Shown: positions 26,601 through 34,551, counted from the first letter of the stretch. The stretch is DNA of 64,000 nucleotides from DUPU01 sp050952465 (GCA_050952465.1 JBMNKZ010000009.1:62001-126000); one strand, 5' to 3'. The notes: generated by a model from the letters alone, not told the origin. Numbers and translations: made by a program.

Positions 26601-29600
26601 GGCAACGGAGCTGAGGCAGGAACCATGGCAAACCAGAGCTTTACCTATGACGAAGAGGAGAAAGCTCTTACGGCCAACAGCTTTACCAGAACCGGCTATA
26701 CCTTTGCCGGATGGGCAATGGGTCCTACAGGCACCAAAGCCTATGATGACGAAGTCCTTGTCAGCAATCTGACGACGGTTAAAGACGGTCAGTACAATTT
26801 ATATGCCGTCTGGAAGGCAAATACCTATACTGTACGTTTTAACGGAAATACCAATACAGGCGGCTCCATGAGCGATCAAAGCTTTACTTACGGAATATCC
26901 CAGGCGCTCCGGGCAAATGCTTTTGTCAAGACTGGCTATACCTTTGAGGGTTGGGCTACTTCTCCCGATAGCGAAGTGGTCTATGACAACAGCCAAAGTG
27001 TTCTGAACCTTGCGACAGAAAACGGGGCGGTGGTGAACCTATATGCCAAATGGACAGCAGGCCTCAGCACCCCCTATAAGGTGGAGCATTGGCAGAAGAA
27101 TGTGGATGATGATGCTTACACCTTGAAGGACACTCAGACACTAACGGGAACCACAGGGGCTGTTACTGCAGCCAGAGCCAACAGTTACACTGGATTTACC
27201 GCAAAGCCCATCATTCAAGGGACTATTGCAGGAGATGGCACCACTGTGGTGAAAGTGTATTACGACCGCGATATTCATAACGCTATTTGGCAGGTGGACG
27301 GCGGAACGCCTATCAGTAATGTTCCATATCGCTACGGCAAAGTTATTGTAGCGCCTGCCGAACCGAGCAAGGAGGGTTATAATTTTACAGGCTGGACCTG
27401 GACAGGATATAGCACACCGGTTAAGACCATTCCACAATCGGTTAAAATGGGCACAGCGGATATGACCTTTACGGCAAACTGGAGTGCGATAACCTATTTA
27501 GTGACATTTAATACCGGGGGTGGCAGCACAGTTCTAAGCCAGACTATTAGCTACAACGGGAAGGTGACTAAACCTGCTGACCCTGCAAGAACAGGCTACA
27601 CCTTTGGCGGTTGGTATACCGACAATACCTTCACCGTACCATATAATTTTGATGCGGTAGTTACCAAGAGCCATACCATTTATGCGAAGTGGAACATTTT
27701 AACTTACACCGTAACCTTTGATTCAAAAGGTGGCAGTGCAGTCCCAGAACAAAGTGTGGAACATGGAAATAAGGCAGTAGTGCCTGCTGATCCTACAAGA
27801 GAAGGCTATACCTTCGACGGCTGGTATATTGACGAGGGGTACAGCACAGCATACAATTTCAATACATCAGTTACAAGTAACCGTACCCTTTATGCGAAGT
27901 GGACCATTTTACGCTTCACCGTTGATTTTGATTCAAAAGGCGGCAGCGAGGTTGGCAGCCAATCGGTAGAATACAACCAAAAGGCAGAGGAGCCTGCTGA
28001 TCCTACAAGAGAAGGCTATATCTTTGACGGCTGGTTTACCGATGATCATTCCTTTAACGGAGCTTATGATTTTAATGTAGTGGTCACAGGGGATCTGACA
28101 CTTTATGCAAAATGGACTGCGATCAGCTATAGCGTGGTATTTAACGGAAACGGGGAAAACGTCACCGGGACCGCGGAGGAGCAAAACTTTGTCTACGATG
28201 AAAGAAAAAATCTTTCAGCCAATGGCTTTGCAAAAACCGGCTATATCTTTGTCGGGTGGAATACGAAAGATGACGGCACAGGTACCGATTATGCAGATGA
28301 GGCTCTCGTGTCTAACCTTTCGACGGAAAATGAGTCCACGGTCAATCTTTATGCACAATGGCGGGCCAACCGGTACACGGTGCACTTTGACGGAAACGGA
28401 AGTACCGGCGGTTCCATGGCAGACCAGACTTTTGTCTATGACACGGCGCAAAACCTGTCCGCCAACGGATTTACTAAAACTGGCCATTCTTTTACCGGTT
28501 GGAGTACAGCTGCCGACGGTACCGGTACCTCTTATGCCCCGGGGGCTGAACTATATAACCTTTTCAGCGAAGACGGCGCTTCCATGACCCTTTATGCCCA
28601 GTGGACTAAAGAGCAGTACACCATAACCTTTAAGTCCGACAGCAACACCACCTACCGTACGATTACGCAGGATTACGGAACGGCTGTTGCGGCTCCGGCG
28701 GACCCAGAACGGGTAGGCTATACCTTCACCGGCTGGTCCAGGGATATCCCGGCAACTATGCCAGTAGAGAATCTTACCATAACAGCCAAGTGGGTGCCGA
28801 TTGAATACAGCATCACCTATGAATTGGATGGCGGTGAAAATGATCCTAGAAATCCTTTTACTTTCACAATAGAAGATAGCTTTACGCTGGCCCATCCAAC
28901 AAGGGAGGATTATACCTTCACCGGTTGGACCGGGACGGATCTTAGCGAAGCCACAAAGGATGTGAGGATTGAGGCAGGAAGTACCGGCGATCGCAACTAC
29001 GTCGCCAACTGGGAAGAAAAGCGCTATTTTGTAAAAGTTGTCGGCAAAAACGGCCTTGACTACTTCTTAGAGGGACCAAAAGGACAGGGCATCGCTTTAC
29101 CGACGACCCTAGAAGATGGCACCGTCACCGTTCTGGCTTGGTTCAAAGATGCCGATTTTAAAACCGAGATTACCACTTACACCTTAACCGGTACAGAAAA
29201 TGAGACTATCTACGCTTGGCTATACAGCAGTTCAGACCCGTGCCTGATCCAAACCGCGGAAGACCTGTTACTTTTAAGAGATAGTGTCTTTGACAACAGC
29301 AATGGCGGACGTTGGAGCAGTGGAAATTATAAGCTAGGCTATCGGGACGATACACCTGTTGCAATCAAGTTAGAGGGCCTGTTGTTAAAAGATTGGATGG
29401 ATCACGGATGGGGGTCTAATCGGCGCTTTAATGGTATCTTCGATGGCAACAGCAGCAATGGGTGCTATATCGAGTTCGGATCATATTTTGATGGATCCAC
29501 TCGTTATAACAATCTTGGCTTGTTCAGCACAGTCGGCACAAGCGGCACTGTGAAGAATGTCGATGTTAGAGGTAGATTCTATGAAGTTTTTCATTTTGGA

Positions 29601-30557
29601 GGTATTGCAGAAGTAAATTACGGCACCATCGAAAATTGCATCTTTAATGCAGAAATCTTGTTTGGAGGCGGATATTACATTGGTGGTATCGTAGGGAGAA
29701 ATTACGGAACGATTCGCCAATGCACCTTAGGAGAAAATACAGAAATGAATGTTTCAAAAAGGTGGGCCACTGATTGTGATTATGTAGGCGGTATTGCCGG
29801 GTATAATGATTATGACGGTGTGATAATTGGCAACAATACTACAATCACTGGTTTAAAAATAACATATGGGAAAAATTACATTGGTGGTATTGTCGGTGAG
29901 AACCATGGTCATGTATCCGGCTGGATTATCGAGGATTCAGAGATTTCTGGCAGAGATTATATCGGAGGTATCGTGGGGAGCAACTGGTCCTATGTGGAAA
30001 ATTGTGAGCTGGTGGACAGCTATGTTGAAGGAGGGGCGAGAATAGGAGGCATCACCGGCGAAAACACCGCTGGTACCATTTTAGGTTGCACGGTCAGCGG
30101 TATGAAGGAAGGCAAAGAGTATACCGTGTACGGCACAAAGGAAACCGGCGGCATTTCAGGTTCGAATGGCGGCAGTGGATTAATATCTCAGTGTACCGTG
30201 TCCGGTGTCTATATCACCGCTGCCGGGAACGAAGGCAAAGGTGGCGGCCTCGTAGGATATTTTGTTGGTAGTGCTAACATAAGTGAATGTTCAGTCGAAA
30301 ATACAGAAATTGAAGCGAGGATATATGTAGGTGGCATTGCTGGCTGGGTTGCTGTACAGGATTCTCCTGTCCGCTTTGAAGTTTCAGATTGCACCGTAGA
30401 AGATACGGTAACCGTAAAGGTGAGTGAAGCCTGCAAAGCTTATGCGGGAGAGTTCATTGGAAACTATGCTGAATTTGGAGCTAACCCTAAATATACTCAG
30501 GACATAACTGACTGGATAATCAATTCCACCAGTGATGCCGAAGTGACCACTTTTTAA
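20604..30557 (+). CDS. Giant S-layer surface protein 2 (SLH, Flg_new/InlB-B and GLUG repeats)
   Basis: The 3,317-residue protein starts at ATG 20604 behind GGGAGG with a signal peptide (IISMILILCMVVGMVPVQVFA). Three SLH domains follow at about residues 40-208 (FQDVSEKDWYYDSV, FTDVAPGSYYAPYV, TREQMATMLVRFF), then a Gly-rich hinge and a first InlB-B-type repeat. Residues about 330-1215 form a long beta-rich region I do not recognise. From 24300 to 29020 there are about 18 Listeria-Bacteroides (Flg_new) repeats with the GYTFAGW...LYAKWT signature, mixed with MucBP-like blocks. The C-terminus (29230-30450) is a GLUG region (YIGGIVGxNxGxIxxC). The layout suggests a long wall-anchored adhesin or matrix protein; its ligand is unknown. 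Its SLH domains are N-terminal, those of protein 1 C-terminal. Confidence 0.9.
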   Translation: MTKRIISMILILCMVVGMVPVQVFAAEPETTWQQVQETTNPFQDVSEKDWYYDSVMYALENGLLTGTSDTAFSPESTMTRAMFVTVLGRIAEIDLTEYGNPSAFTDVAPGSYYAPYVQWATEKSITSGIGDGRFDPNGLVTREQMATMLVRFFDAYNITYPEATVTTVPQDIDSVAGWAKEAVLKLWASGLFTGDNQGNFNPGNKAKRSEAAVLFHRTDETVEKWFVETGVKAEPGNQENPSVPQSNNPPGGDGGGGGKKTTYYQVNFHAPAGVSGATMPEGKLYPSGTTISSLPTPYKENTVFLGWYYDEDLTAPAAGSDKITQNLSLYAKFADGLVSAMELETLNYMTIVDVDPNFTFQVQAPSAAAVKSSLTIKNITANNKEMDYIVTGGSSPFTVTADYAPGETYIAELAEDSDTAFVYNGVQPESIRVFNFITKMDEVLSLSLSSGLKYIPKNQVSNITGKAFDGLFSLSLKNGTLSADDTNGGGTFTYSGGGVAVGDTVAIYSGTRPDQRDLATTGSAGDGDVIYVNITAIDGTTYSYRPADSEDVLFTPDVLPVPKDADTDGDPDNNSVTVARSVVDFSDDKYASLNLDSQTTVDVGDFIAFYTGTFGGASGSASYGKITKVSRNEDLYIIDYEIVTQDEVYAAMDVYHTRNEEIELTEDEIEKIERDIEKQAESSGFIDEAANYLTHLAMNTDGFRELSGDLGLKSLFVDGTQANGHKLAALSGSKTEITKKEVQATVAAGKVLQHFDGSYGVRAELAMTFAVEITPVSGSDNKIEITVQAIFEQEVLLNVNVKGGAVWKFAWIIPYIYDYQLNANFDLGTFTGIGITATAKTTGADDSIDFDWKPASGTKAEERIIDIGRQITELMEEKEAFLGEKLVDENGEEIEWGGSNGGGLAEKYAAMLEEADDSWIELFRKEIFSVEGSVDPFHILVFGISADFVVSANMYVTMGMTFEYGNAKRYNYSLMLFHQKSTNETIDLEPAHYQFDFYVMGTMGVRAGVEFEVAVGLFSLKLDSIGITAEAGVYAQMWGYFYYHYRWEKGTGGGQGLRESNSAGAMLIEIGAYLEMTFKAQLFSSEKLTYQPTILDKTWPLLTIGSVENVFDFNYAGDEAPSFDIKTVKTFTLPTSLFEMQYLDMQTGEIYGGENADAEHPAKNYDDGTESNFIIELSNKAFRYDPATNAVTVVPEENSTKEVGEMTIIWKGGTLAFTSKPISRTVKLIWQDMENGRYISFDSVGGSPVNMIFAKEGVPITKPGNPKKQGYDFAGWYTDKSYNTPFVFPAVMPDYPLPAKGVTVYAKWTPALNTYTVEHYFQELNGRYTLDPALTQIKKDKRTGEITAAEAITIPGYSPRNVNQAMVAATGSTVVQVYYERNKYTLRFTYGEFSGAENTDLVYTYRYGMDIYAPKLALGGYIFDGWDSEVSGTMPARDVTYAAKWKSDPNTPYRVEHYFQNLSGSGYTYVSMESRSGATASVVRVADLTQASTGMNFIRATIDGETIDSAKIRADGKLVIKLYYDRNTYDVTFNSLGGSAVPQLTGIRFGAAVERPADPVKPGYSFGGWYKDAACSEGQAFDFSLDKMPGENLTLFAKWVAGTYRVTFDANGGSGTTPSQDFIYDAEQALIANGFTRTGYTFAGWNTKQDGTGYSYSDGQVVSELTTGGNIVLYAQWTLNSYTVKFHANDGTEASTDQIFEYNETKALSANTFTRSGYTFAGWAESADGPKVYNDKQNVRNLSTENGVIVHLYAKWTGNTYTVTFNGNGSGVTGTMANQSFTYDESPKALSSNGFTRTGYTFVGWTTNADGSGDSYSDGQEVSNLTTGGNIVLYAKWQGNTYTITLQDEGGTGGSGSISAAYGNDLPDVEIPVRTGYEFQGYYDGQDGKGNCYYVADGKGIGTWNKANDTTLYAHWLPRSFTLTFHAAGGSVTPQSKTVKFGETYGDLPVATRSGYTFAGWFTAIEGGTEVDSKATVSLAEDQDIYAHWTANTYTVVFHGNGAEAGTMANQSFTYDEEEKALTANSFTRTGYTFAGWAMGPTGTKAYDDEVLVSNLTTVKDGQYNLYAVWKANTYTVRFNGNTNTGGSMSDQSFTYGISQALRANAFVKTGYTFEGWATSPDSEVVYDNSQSVLNLATENGAVVNLYAKWTAGLSTPYKVEHWQKNVDDDAYTLKDTQTLTGTTGAVTAARANSYTGFTAKPIIQGTIAGDGTTVVKVYYDRDIHNAIWQVDGGTPISNVPYRYGKVIVAPAEPSKEGYNFTGWTWTGYSTPVKTIPQSVKMGTADMTFTANWSAITYLVTFNTGGGSTVLSQTISYNGKVTKPADPARTGYTFGGWYTDNTFTVPYNFDAVVTKSHTIYAKWNILTYTVTFDSKGGSAVPEQSVEHGNKAVVPADPTREGYTFDGWYIDEGYSTAYNFNTSVTSNRTLYAKWTILRFTVDFDSKGGSEVGSQSVEYNQKAEEPADPTREGYIFDGWFTDDHSFNGAYDFNVVVTGDLTLYAKWTAISYSVVFNGNGENVTGTAEEQNFVYDERKNLSANGFAKTGYIFVGWNTKDDGTGTDYADEALVSNLSTENESTVNLYAQWRANRYTVHFDGNGSTGGSMADQTFVYDTAQNLSANGFTKTGHSFTGWSTAADGTGTSYAPGAELYNLFSEDGASMTLYAQWTKEQYTITFKSDSNTTYRTITQDYGTAVAAPADPERVGYTFTGWSRDIPATMPVENLTITAKWVPIEYSITYELDGGENDPRNPFTFTIEDSFTLAHPTREDYTFTGWTGTDLSEATKDVRIEAGSTGDRNYVANWEEKRYFVKVVGKNGLDYFLEGPKGQGIALPTTLEDGTVTVLAWFKDADFKTEITTYTLTGTENETIYAWLYSSSDPCLIQTAEDLLLLRDSVFDNSNGGRWSSGNYKLGYRDDTPVAIKLEGLLLKDWMDHGWGSNRRFNGIFDGNSSNGCYIEFGSYFDGSTRYNNLGLFSTVGTSGTVKNVDVRGRFYEVFHFGGIAEVNYGTIENCIFNAEILFGGGYYIGGIVGRNYGTIRQCTLGENTEMNVSKRWATDCDYVGGIAGYNDYDGVIIGNNTTITGLKITYGKNYIGGIVGENHGHVSGWIIEDSEISGRDYIGGIVGSNWSYVENCELVDSYVEGGARIGGITGENTAGTILGCTVSGMKEGKEYTVYGTKETGGISGSNGGSGLISQCTVSGVYITAAGNEGKGGGLVGYFVGSANISECSVENTEIEARIYVGGIAGWVAVQDSPVRFEVSDCTVEDTVTVKVSEACKAYAGEFIGNYAEFGANPKYTQDITDWIINSTSDAEVTTF
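24340..29020 (+). repeat. Array of about 18 Flg_new (InlB B-type) repeats in giant protein 2
   Basis: Each unit is about 65-80 residues and contains YTVTFDxxGG, a PADPxRxGYTFxGW block and LYAKW near its end. GYxFxGW-type cores recur about 18 times. At DNA level some neighbours are near-identical (for example around 25,590 and 26,070), which points to recent unequal exchange. Confidence 0.85.
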
Positions 30558-30579
30558 AAAAATAAGCCAAAAGCGAAGT

Positions 30580-30630
30580 GACAAAAAAATATTGCCATGC
30601 CCTTTAGAGGACGTGGCAATATTTTTTGTC
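30580..30630 (+). terminator. Terminator after giant surface protein 2
   Basis: A long inverted repeat (GACA, an A-run, then TATTGCCA from 30580; TGGCAATA, a T-run, then TGTC ending at 30630) encloses a 16-base loop and has T-runs on the 3' arm. Confidence 0.85.
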
Positions 30631-30730
30631 TACCAGAAAGTATACCCCCTTTCTGATAGATATAAGTGCAACTAAGGATTCCGCGGCGCCAAAAGCTTGG
30701 CACAAGCAAGTTTTCTTTATTTATTCTTCC

Positions 30731-30775
30731 CGAATTCATAGCCCGGTATTTTGCAGCAAACGGTTTTTTCGAGAA
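30731..30775 (+). promoter_or_regulatory. Relic of the surface-island promoter element (copy 5)
   Basis: AATTCAT at 30733 and then TTTTGCAGCAAACGGTTTTTTC match the right half of copy 2 almost exactly, but the left repeat is damaged and two bases are missing from the second. It runs directly into the GLUG remnant without a gene start, so it marks a deletion joint. Confidence 0.45.
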
Positions 30776-31240
30776 ATTTCCAATTGCTCCGTCAGCGGCA
30801 ATAAGAGCGGTATTAATACTGTCTACGGCGGCAGCTTTTATATCGGAGGCATTGCGGCTATTAACAATGGCAATGGGACCATCACGGGCTCAACAGTATC
30901 CGGGGCATCTATATATGGATATGGCGAAATATGGATATGGCGAATGTACGGGCGGTATTGCAGGTCAGATGGATGGCGGTAATGTATCCGGATGTACTGT
31001 TACTGAAACACAGATCCGAGGCACTAAATATTCCGGCGGTATTGTCGGTAATGACAACTATTCCGTCTTTACACCAGTCTACTTAATAAGTAATTGCGTT
31101 TCAGAAGATTCGGTCACCGTAAAGGTAAAGAGAAGTAATAGCACCTATGCCGGCCCTATTGTTGGTACAACTATTCAGATACACTACCGGCCTGGATTGA
31201 CAACTGTACCGGCAACGCCGTCATAGAGACATTTAATTAG
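30775..31240 (+). pseudogene. 3' remnant of a third surface-protein gene (GLUG region)
   Basis: The text reads ISNCSVSGNKSG and FYIGGIAAINNGNGTITGS, then after a frame change CTGGIAGQMDGGNVSGCTV and SGGIVGNDNYS. After another it ends AWIDNCTGNAVIETF before TAG 31238. This matches the last about 150 residues of giant protein 2 (ending DWIINSTSDAEVTTF). There is no start, signal peptide or SLH domain. It is the tail left by deletion of a paralogue, fused to a promoter relic. Confidence 0.8.
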
Positions 31241-31282
31241 TCATAAAGACAGATGGGGAAAGCTATCACCAACAAAAAGTAC

Positions 31283-31308
31283 AGAAGGGGCCGTCACCGG
31301 CCCCTTCT
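31283..31308 (+). terminator. GC-rich hairpin after the GLUG remnant
   Basis: AGAAGGGGCCG (31283-31293) pairs perfectly with CGGCCCCTTCT (31298-31308) around a TCAC loop. No T-run follows, so it may be a weak terminator or a transcript-stabilising hairpin. Confidence 0.5.
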
Positions 31309-31368
31309 GCATGGCATGGTTGTCAGCCGGCATATTGGCTATAACAGAAAGGTGATTCAGCCTGAACA

Positions 31369-31440
31369 ATGATTCATGCAGAAAAAGCTATATTTCGTGC
31401 AGAAAACAGTTTTTTTGACAGATTTCTGATAAATTGAAGG
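31369..31440 (+). promoter_or_regulatory. Surface-island promoter element, copy 3
   Basis: ATGATTCATG (31369-31378) and ATATTTCGTG (31390-31399) are 21 bases apart, then GCAGAAAACAGTTTTTTTG and TGATAAATTG. It stands before the small secreted protein at 31475, whose RBS and first codons resemble the stub after copy 2. Confidence 0.6.
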
Positions 31441-31474
31441 TGTGAGGCAAAATTTCCAAAGGAGGAACAACACG

Positions 31475-32113
31475 ATGAAAGAGCGATTTATGAGCATCCT
31501 GCTCATTTTCTGCATGGCGCTGATCCTGTTGCCGACAACTGCACATGCAGCCCATCCCAACAACCCCATACCTGAAAAAGACCGCTGGTACTATCTTCGG
31601 TGTATGGGCAACTATCTTAACTTAGACGCCGATGGCAATGCGGAATTGCGCGACAAAACCGACACCCCGGAAGGAAACGCAAAGTTTTTTCTGCACTGCC
31701 TGGGAAACGGTGGACTTGGTGATGCCTACGCTTTGGAGACGGAGGACGGAAGGTATTTGGGTGTAGACAAAGTAGCGAACGGAACTCATATTATTTTATG
31801 GACCCATATAGACAAGCGGGTTTGTCCGGCCGATCCTGTCCCTGACGGGCCCGAACATAGCGAGTTCAGGTTTATCCCCACGGATGCCCCTGCGGGGCCT
31901 ATCGCCACACCAAGCAAGACAAGTTTTGTCATGAACAGCAAACCCGTATCCGTCACAGCGGCGTACACTATAAACAATACCAACTACCTTCAGCTGCGCG
32001 AGTTCGCACAGAAGCTTTCCGGCACAGCATCCCAGTTCAATCTCTACTGGGACGGCGGGGCAGGTCAGGCGGTCATCCAGCCCGGCGCGGCTTATACAGG
32101 GATAGCGCCATAG
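31475..32113 (+). CDS. Small secreted protein with C-terminal stalk-like domain
   Basis: The 212-residue protein starts at ATG 31475 behind AAAGGAGG; an in-frame ATG at 31442 has no ribosome site. It has a signal peptide (MSILLIFCMALILLPTTAHA) and then about 100 residues (WYYLRCMGNYLNLD, YALETEDGRYLGVDK) that look like a beta-trefoil or ricin-like binding domain. The C-terminal segment (FVMNSKPVSVTAAYTINN, YLQLREFAQKL, FNLYWD) resembles the copper-amine-oxidase-N type stalk domain common in Firmicutes exoproteins. It has no SLH domain, so it may be released or held by the large proteins. Function unknown; promoter copy 3 links it to the surface island. Confidence 0.8.
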   Translation: MKERFMSILLIFCMALILLPTTAHAAHPNNPIPEKDRWYYLRCMGNYLNLDADGNAELRDKTDTPEGNAKFFLHCLGNGGLGDAYALETEDGRYLGVDKVANGTHIILWTHIDKRVCPADPVPDGPEHSEFRFIPTDAPAGPIATPSKTSFVMNSKPVSVTAAYTINNTNYLQLREFAQKLSGTASQFNLYWDGGAGQAVIQPGAAYTGIAP

Positions 32114-32146
32114 ACATCATCAGTGTGGTTTAAAGCTTTTTTCAGC

Positions 32147-32205
32147 ATGTTTCATGCAGCGGACGGTTGTTAAGGAAATTCATGATAGATTGAATACAGG
32201 GGAAT
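32147..32205 (+). promoter_or_regulatory. Surface-island promoter element, copy 4 (one good half-site)
   Basis: ATGTTTCATG (32147-32156) and GCAGCGGACGGTTGTT match copy 1 closely, and TGATAGATTGAA recurs at about 32184. The place where the left repeat should be (32126-32135) matches only about five of ten positions. It drives, by position, the LemA operon. Confidence 0.5.
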
Positions 32206-32266
32206 GTTCCCTGTACACTGCCTACAAATGTATGAAGGAATTAATATGAACAAGGAGGACTTTAAT

Positions 32267-32821
32267 ATGCTGCCAACTTTCATCGCAATCATCGCAATTG
32301 CTGTAATCATTGTTCTATGGATCATTTCCACCCAGCGCAAACTGGTGGTGCTTGACGAAAATATCAGCAACGCCATGAGTCAGATCGGGGTGCAGTTGTC
32401 AAGTCGTTTTGATGCTCTGACAGCTCTGTTGGATTTGACCAAGGGCTATGCTAAACACGAAAGCGAAACGCTGATTGAAACCATCAAATCAAGAAGAAGC
32501 GTGATTACGGCAAAATCCACGCCGGAGGATGTGCTGCGTCAAGAAGGGATTATTTCCGAAGCCTTAGGCAGGATTGCCATGGTAACGGAGCAATACCCCG
32601 AATTAAAGGCAAATCAAACCTATATCAAAACCATGGATGCGGTGCAAACCTTTGAAAGTATGGTGCGCACCAGCCGCTTGATTTACAACGACAGCGTGAC
32701 GAAGCTGAACCGTGAAATCCGAATGTTCCCGGTTTCCTTGATTGCCGGGATGTTGGGCTTCCGGAAAAGAGACTATCTGGAGGAGCAGGCAGGCAAGGCG
32801 GGTATGCCCAGCATGAAATGA
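32267..32821 (+). CDS. LemA family membrane protein
   Basis: 184 residues from ATG 32267, chosen because AAGGAGG lies 8 bases upstream; longer in-frame starts lack a site. One N-terminal membrane helix (FIAIIAIAVIIVLWII) is followed by the helical LemA domain (LDENISNAMSQIGVQLSSRFD, VTEQYPELKANQTY, TFESMVRTSRLIYND, FPVSLIAGMLGF). LemA proteins are membrane-anchored helical bundles of unsettled function, very often encoded next to DUF2207 or TPM-domain genes, as here. It is the first gene of a four-gene operon. Confidence 0.9.
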   Translation: MLPTFIAIIAIAVIIVLWIISTQRKLVVLDENISNAMSQIGVQLSSRFDALTALLDLTKGYAKHESETLIETIKSRRSVITAKSTPEDVLRQEGIISEALGRIAMVTEQYPELKANQTYIKTMDAVQTFESMVRTSRLIYNDSVTKLNREIRMFPVSLIAGMLGFRKRDYLEEQAGKAGMPSMK

Positions 32822-32829
32822 GGTGCTTT

Positions 32830-34524
32830 ATGGGAAAAAAAGTGAGTGGCCTGATAATATGCTTTCTCCTGCTATTAGCCCTCCCTTTCCATGCTTTTGC
32901 GGCGAATCAAGTGGATACCGTGGATATTCAGGCCGTTATATACGAGGATGGCTCCATGGGCATCACGCAGATCTGGGAGGGAAGCTTTAATGAAGGAACC
33001 GAAAGTTACATTCCCATGAATGCGCCCGATTATCTGACCATCAGCGAACTTACGGTCTCCGACCAAGACGGCAGCTATGATACTGTGCCAGATTGGAACA
33101 TTCACTGGAGCTTTGAAGAAAAGGCAAGGAAATGTGGCATCTATAATACTGACAACGGTTATGAAATCTGCTTCGGCATCAGCCGGTATGGGCAAAACCG
33201 CTATACCATTTCCTATAAGCTGGATCAGGTGGTAGGCGGTTACAGCGACAGGGACGGCGTAAATTTCCGATTTGTCAACGATGGGATGAATACAACCCCT
33301 ACCGATGTGACGGTTCAAGTCCGGCTTGCCGACGGCACACCTATCACCGATGAAATTGCCGATATCTGGGGCTTTGGATTCGAGGGTGAGGTAGGGTTTG
33401 AGGACGGAAATATCGTTGTTCGTACAGATACCTCACTCTCCGTGGAAAACCATGTGACGGTTCTGTTTGCTCTGGATAAGGGAATCCTGTCCCCCGCACG
33501 GCAGGAGACGGGGAGCTTTGAAGAAGTGCAAGAAACAGCTTTTCAAGGGAGCGATTACGATGACATCGGCTCCGCAGATGAAGAAGTGTCCGTCTTTGCG
33601 GTAATTGTCACGACACTGCTTTTCTTCGGACTTCCCATCGGGCTGATTATTGGGATTAACAGGATAAAAAAGAAAAGAGCAGCGAAAAAACTGCAACGAT
33701 TCTCCCAGCGGTTTGGGCATTTCAGGGATATTCCCAATGAAGGTAGCCTCAGCGCCACCTATACCCTGGGGAGAATGTTTGATGTGTGTGAAGATGGCGT
33801 GATTCTTGCCACAGGAATGTTGCGGCTGGTTCAGCTGGGTTGCCTGTCCCCTGTGGAAACACAGGAAGTCGGCTTTATGGGGCAGACCAAAGAAACGGTC
33901 AGCATGCGGCTCAAGGGCAGCTGCCATGACAAAATGAACGAGTATGATGAATACCTCTATACGGTATTGGAAGGCGCGGCCGGTGCGGATGGTATCTTGC
34001 AGGCCAAGGAACTGGAACGCTTTGCCCATCGAAATGACACCCTGCTTCGTGCTTATATAAATAAGCATGACGGGGCGGGCAGAGCCTGGTTGAATCTAAA
34101 GCACTGTATGAAACGATGGAATGTTCCTGCCAAGTTAACCGATCTGACGCCAGCCGGTGAACAGGAGCTGGGAGAGTTGATGGGGCTTAAACGGTATCTG
34201 GAGGATTTTTCACTGGTTGCCGAGCGGGGTGTCAAGGAAATGCCGATTTGGCGGGAGCTCTTGACATATGCCATGCTGTTTGGCATTGCCGATCAGGTAG
34301 CGGAGCAAATGAAAGAGCTATATCCGGAACTGTCTTCCGAGCTGGCCGATTACAGCCAGACTATAGATACTGCTTACTCCTATCATTATTTGCTTTACAG
34401 TAATATGAAGAGGGCCGAAGTAGGGCGCCGGCAGGAAAAACGAAGCGGCGGAGGCGGCGGATTTGCTTCCCGCGGCGGGGGCGGTGGTTCCATCGGTGGC
34501 GGTTCGGGCGGCGGGACCAGATAA
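32830..34524 (+). CDS. DUF2207 membrane protein
   Basis: 564 residues from ATG 32830 (GAGGTG four bases upstream; an earlier ATG at 32818 overlaps the lemA stop). It has a signal peptide (LIICFLLLLALPFHAFA), an extracellular DUF2207 domain (VDIQAVIYEDGSMGITQIWEG), a membrane helix at about residues 255-275 (VIVTTLLFFGLPIGLIIGI), a cytoplasmic helical part and a glycine-rich tail (GGGGGFASRGGGGG) typical of the family. The function of DUF2207 proteins is unknown; the pairing with LemA is widespread. Confidence 0.88.
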   Translation: MGKKVSGLIICFLLLLALPFHAFAANQVDTVDIQAVIYEDGSMGITQIWEGSFNEGTESYIPMNAPDYLTISELTVSDQDGSYDTVPDWNIHWSFEEKARKCGIYNTDNGYEICFGISRYGQNRYTISYKLDQVVGGYSDRDGVNFRFVNDGMNTTPTDVTVQVRLADGTPITDEIADIWGFGFEGEVGFEDGNIVVRTDTSLSVENHVTVLFALDKGILSPARQETGSFEEVQETAFQGSDYDDIGSADEEVSVFAVIVTTLLFFGLPIGLIIGINRIKKKRAAKKLQRFSQRFGHFRDIPNEGSLSATYTLGRMFDVCEDGVILATGMLRLVQLGCLSPVETQEVGFMGQTKETVSMRLKGSCHDKMNEYDEYLYTVLEGAAGADGILQAKELERFAHRNDTLLRAYINKHDGAGRAWLNLKHCMKRWNVPAKLTDLTPAGEQELGELMGLKRYLEDFSLVAERGVKEMPIWRELLTYAMLFGIADQVAEQMKELYPELSSELADYSQTIDTAYSYHYLLYSNMKRAEVGRRQEKRSGGGGGFASRGGGGGSIGGGSGGGTR

Positions 34525-34551
34525 TGATTAACACATAAGGAGGAAATAATT

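Noticed and set aside
24340..29020. Possible CRISPR-like or other non-coding repeat array
   Set aside because: The repeats are in one open frame, 65-80 codons long, and encode Flg_new domains.
31283..31308. Hairpin as a small RNA gene
   Set aside because: No promoter or T-run is seen, so a bare hairpin is all that can be supported.
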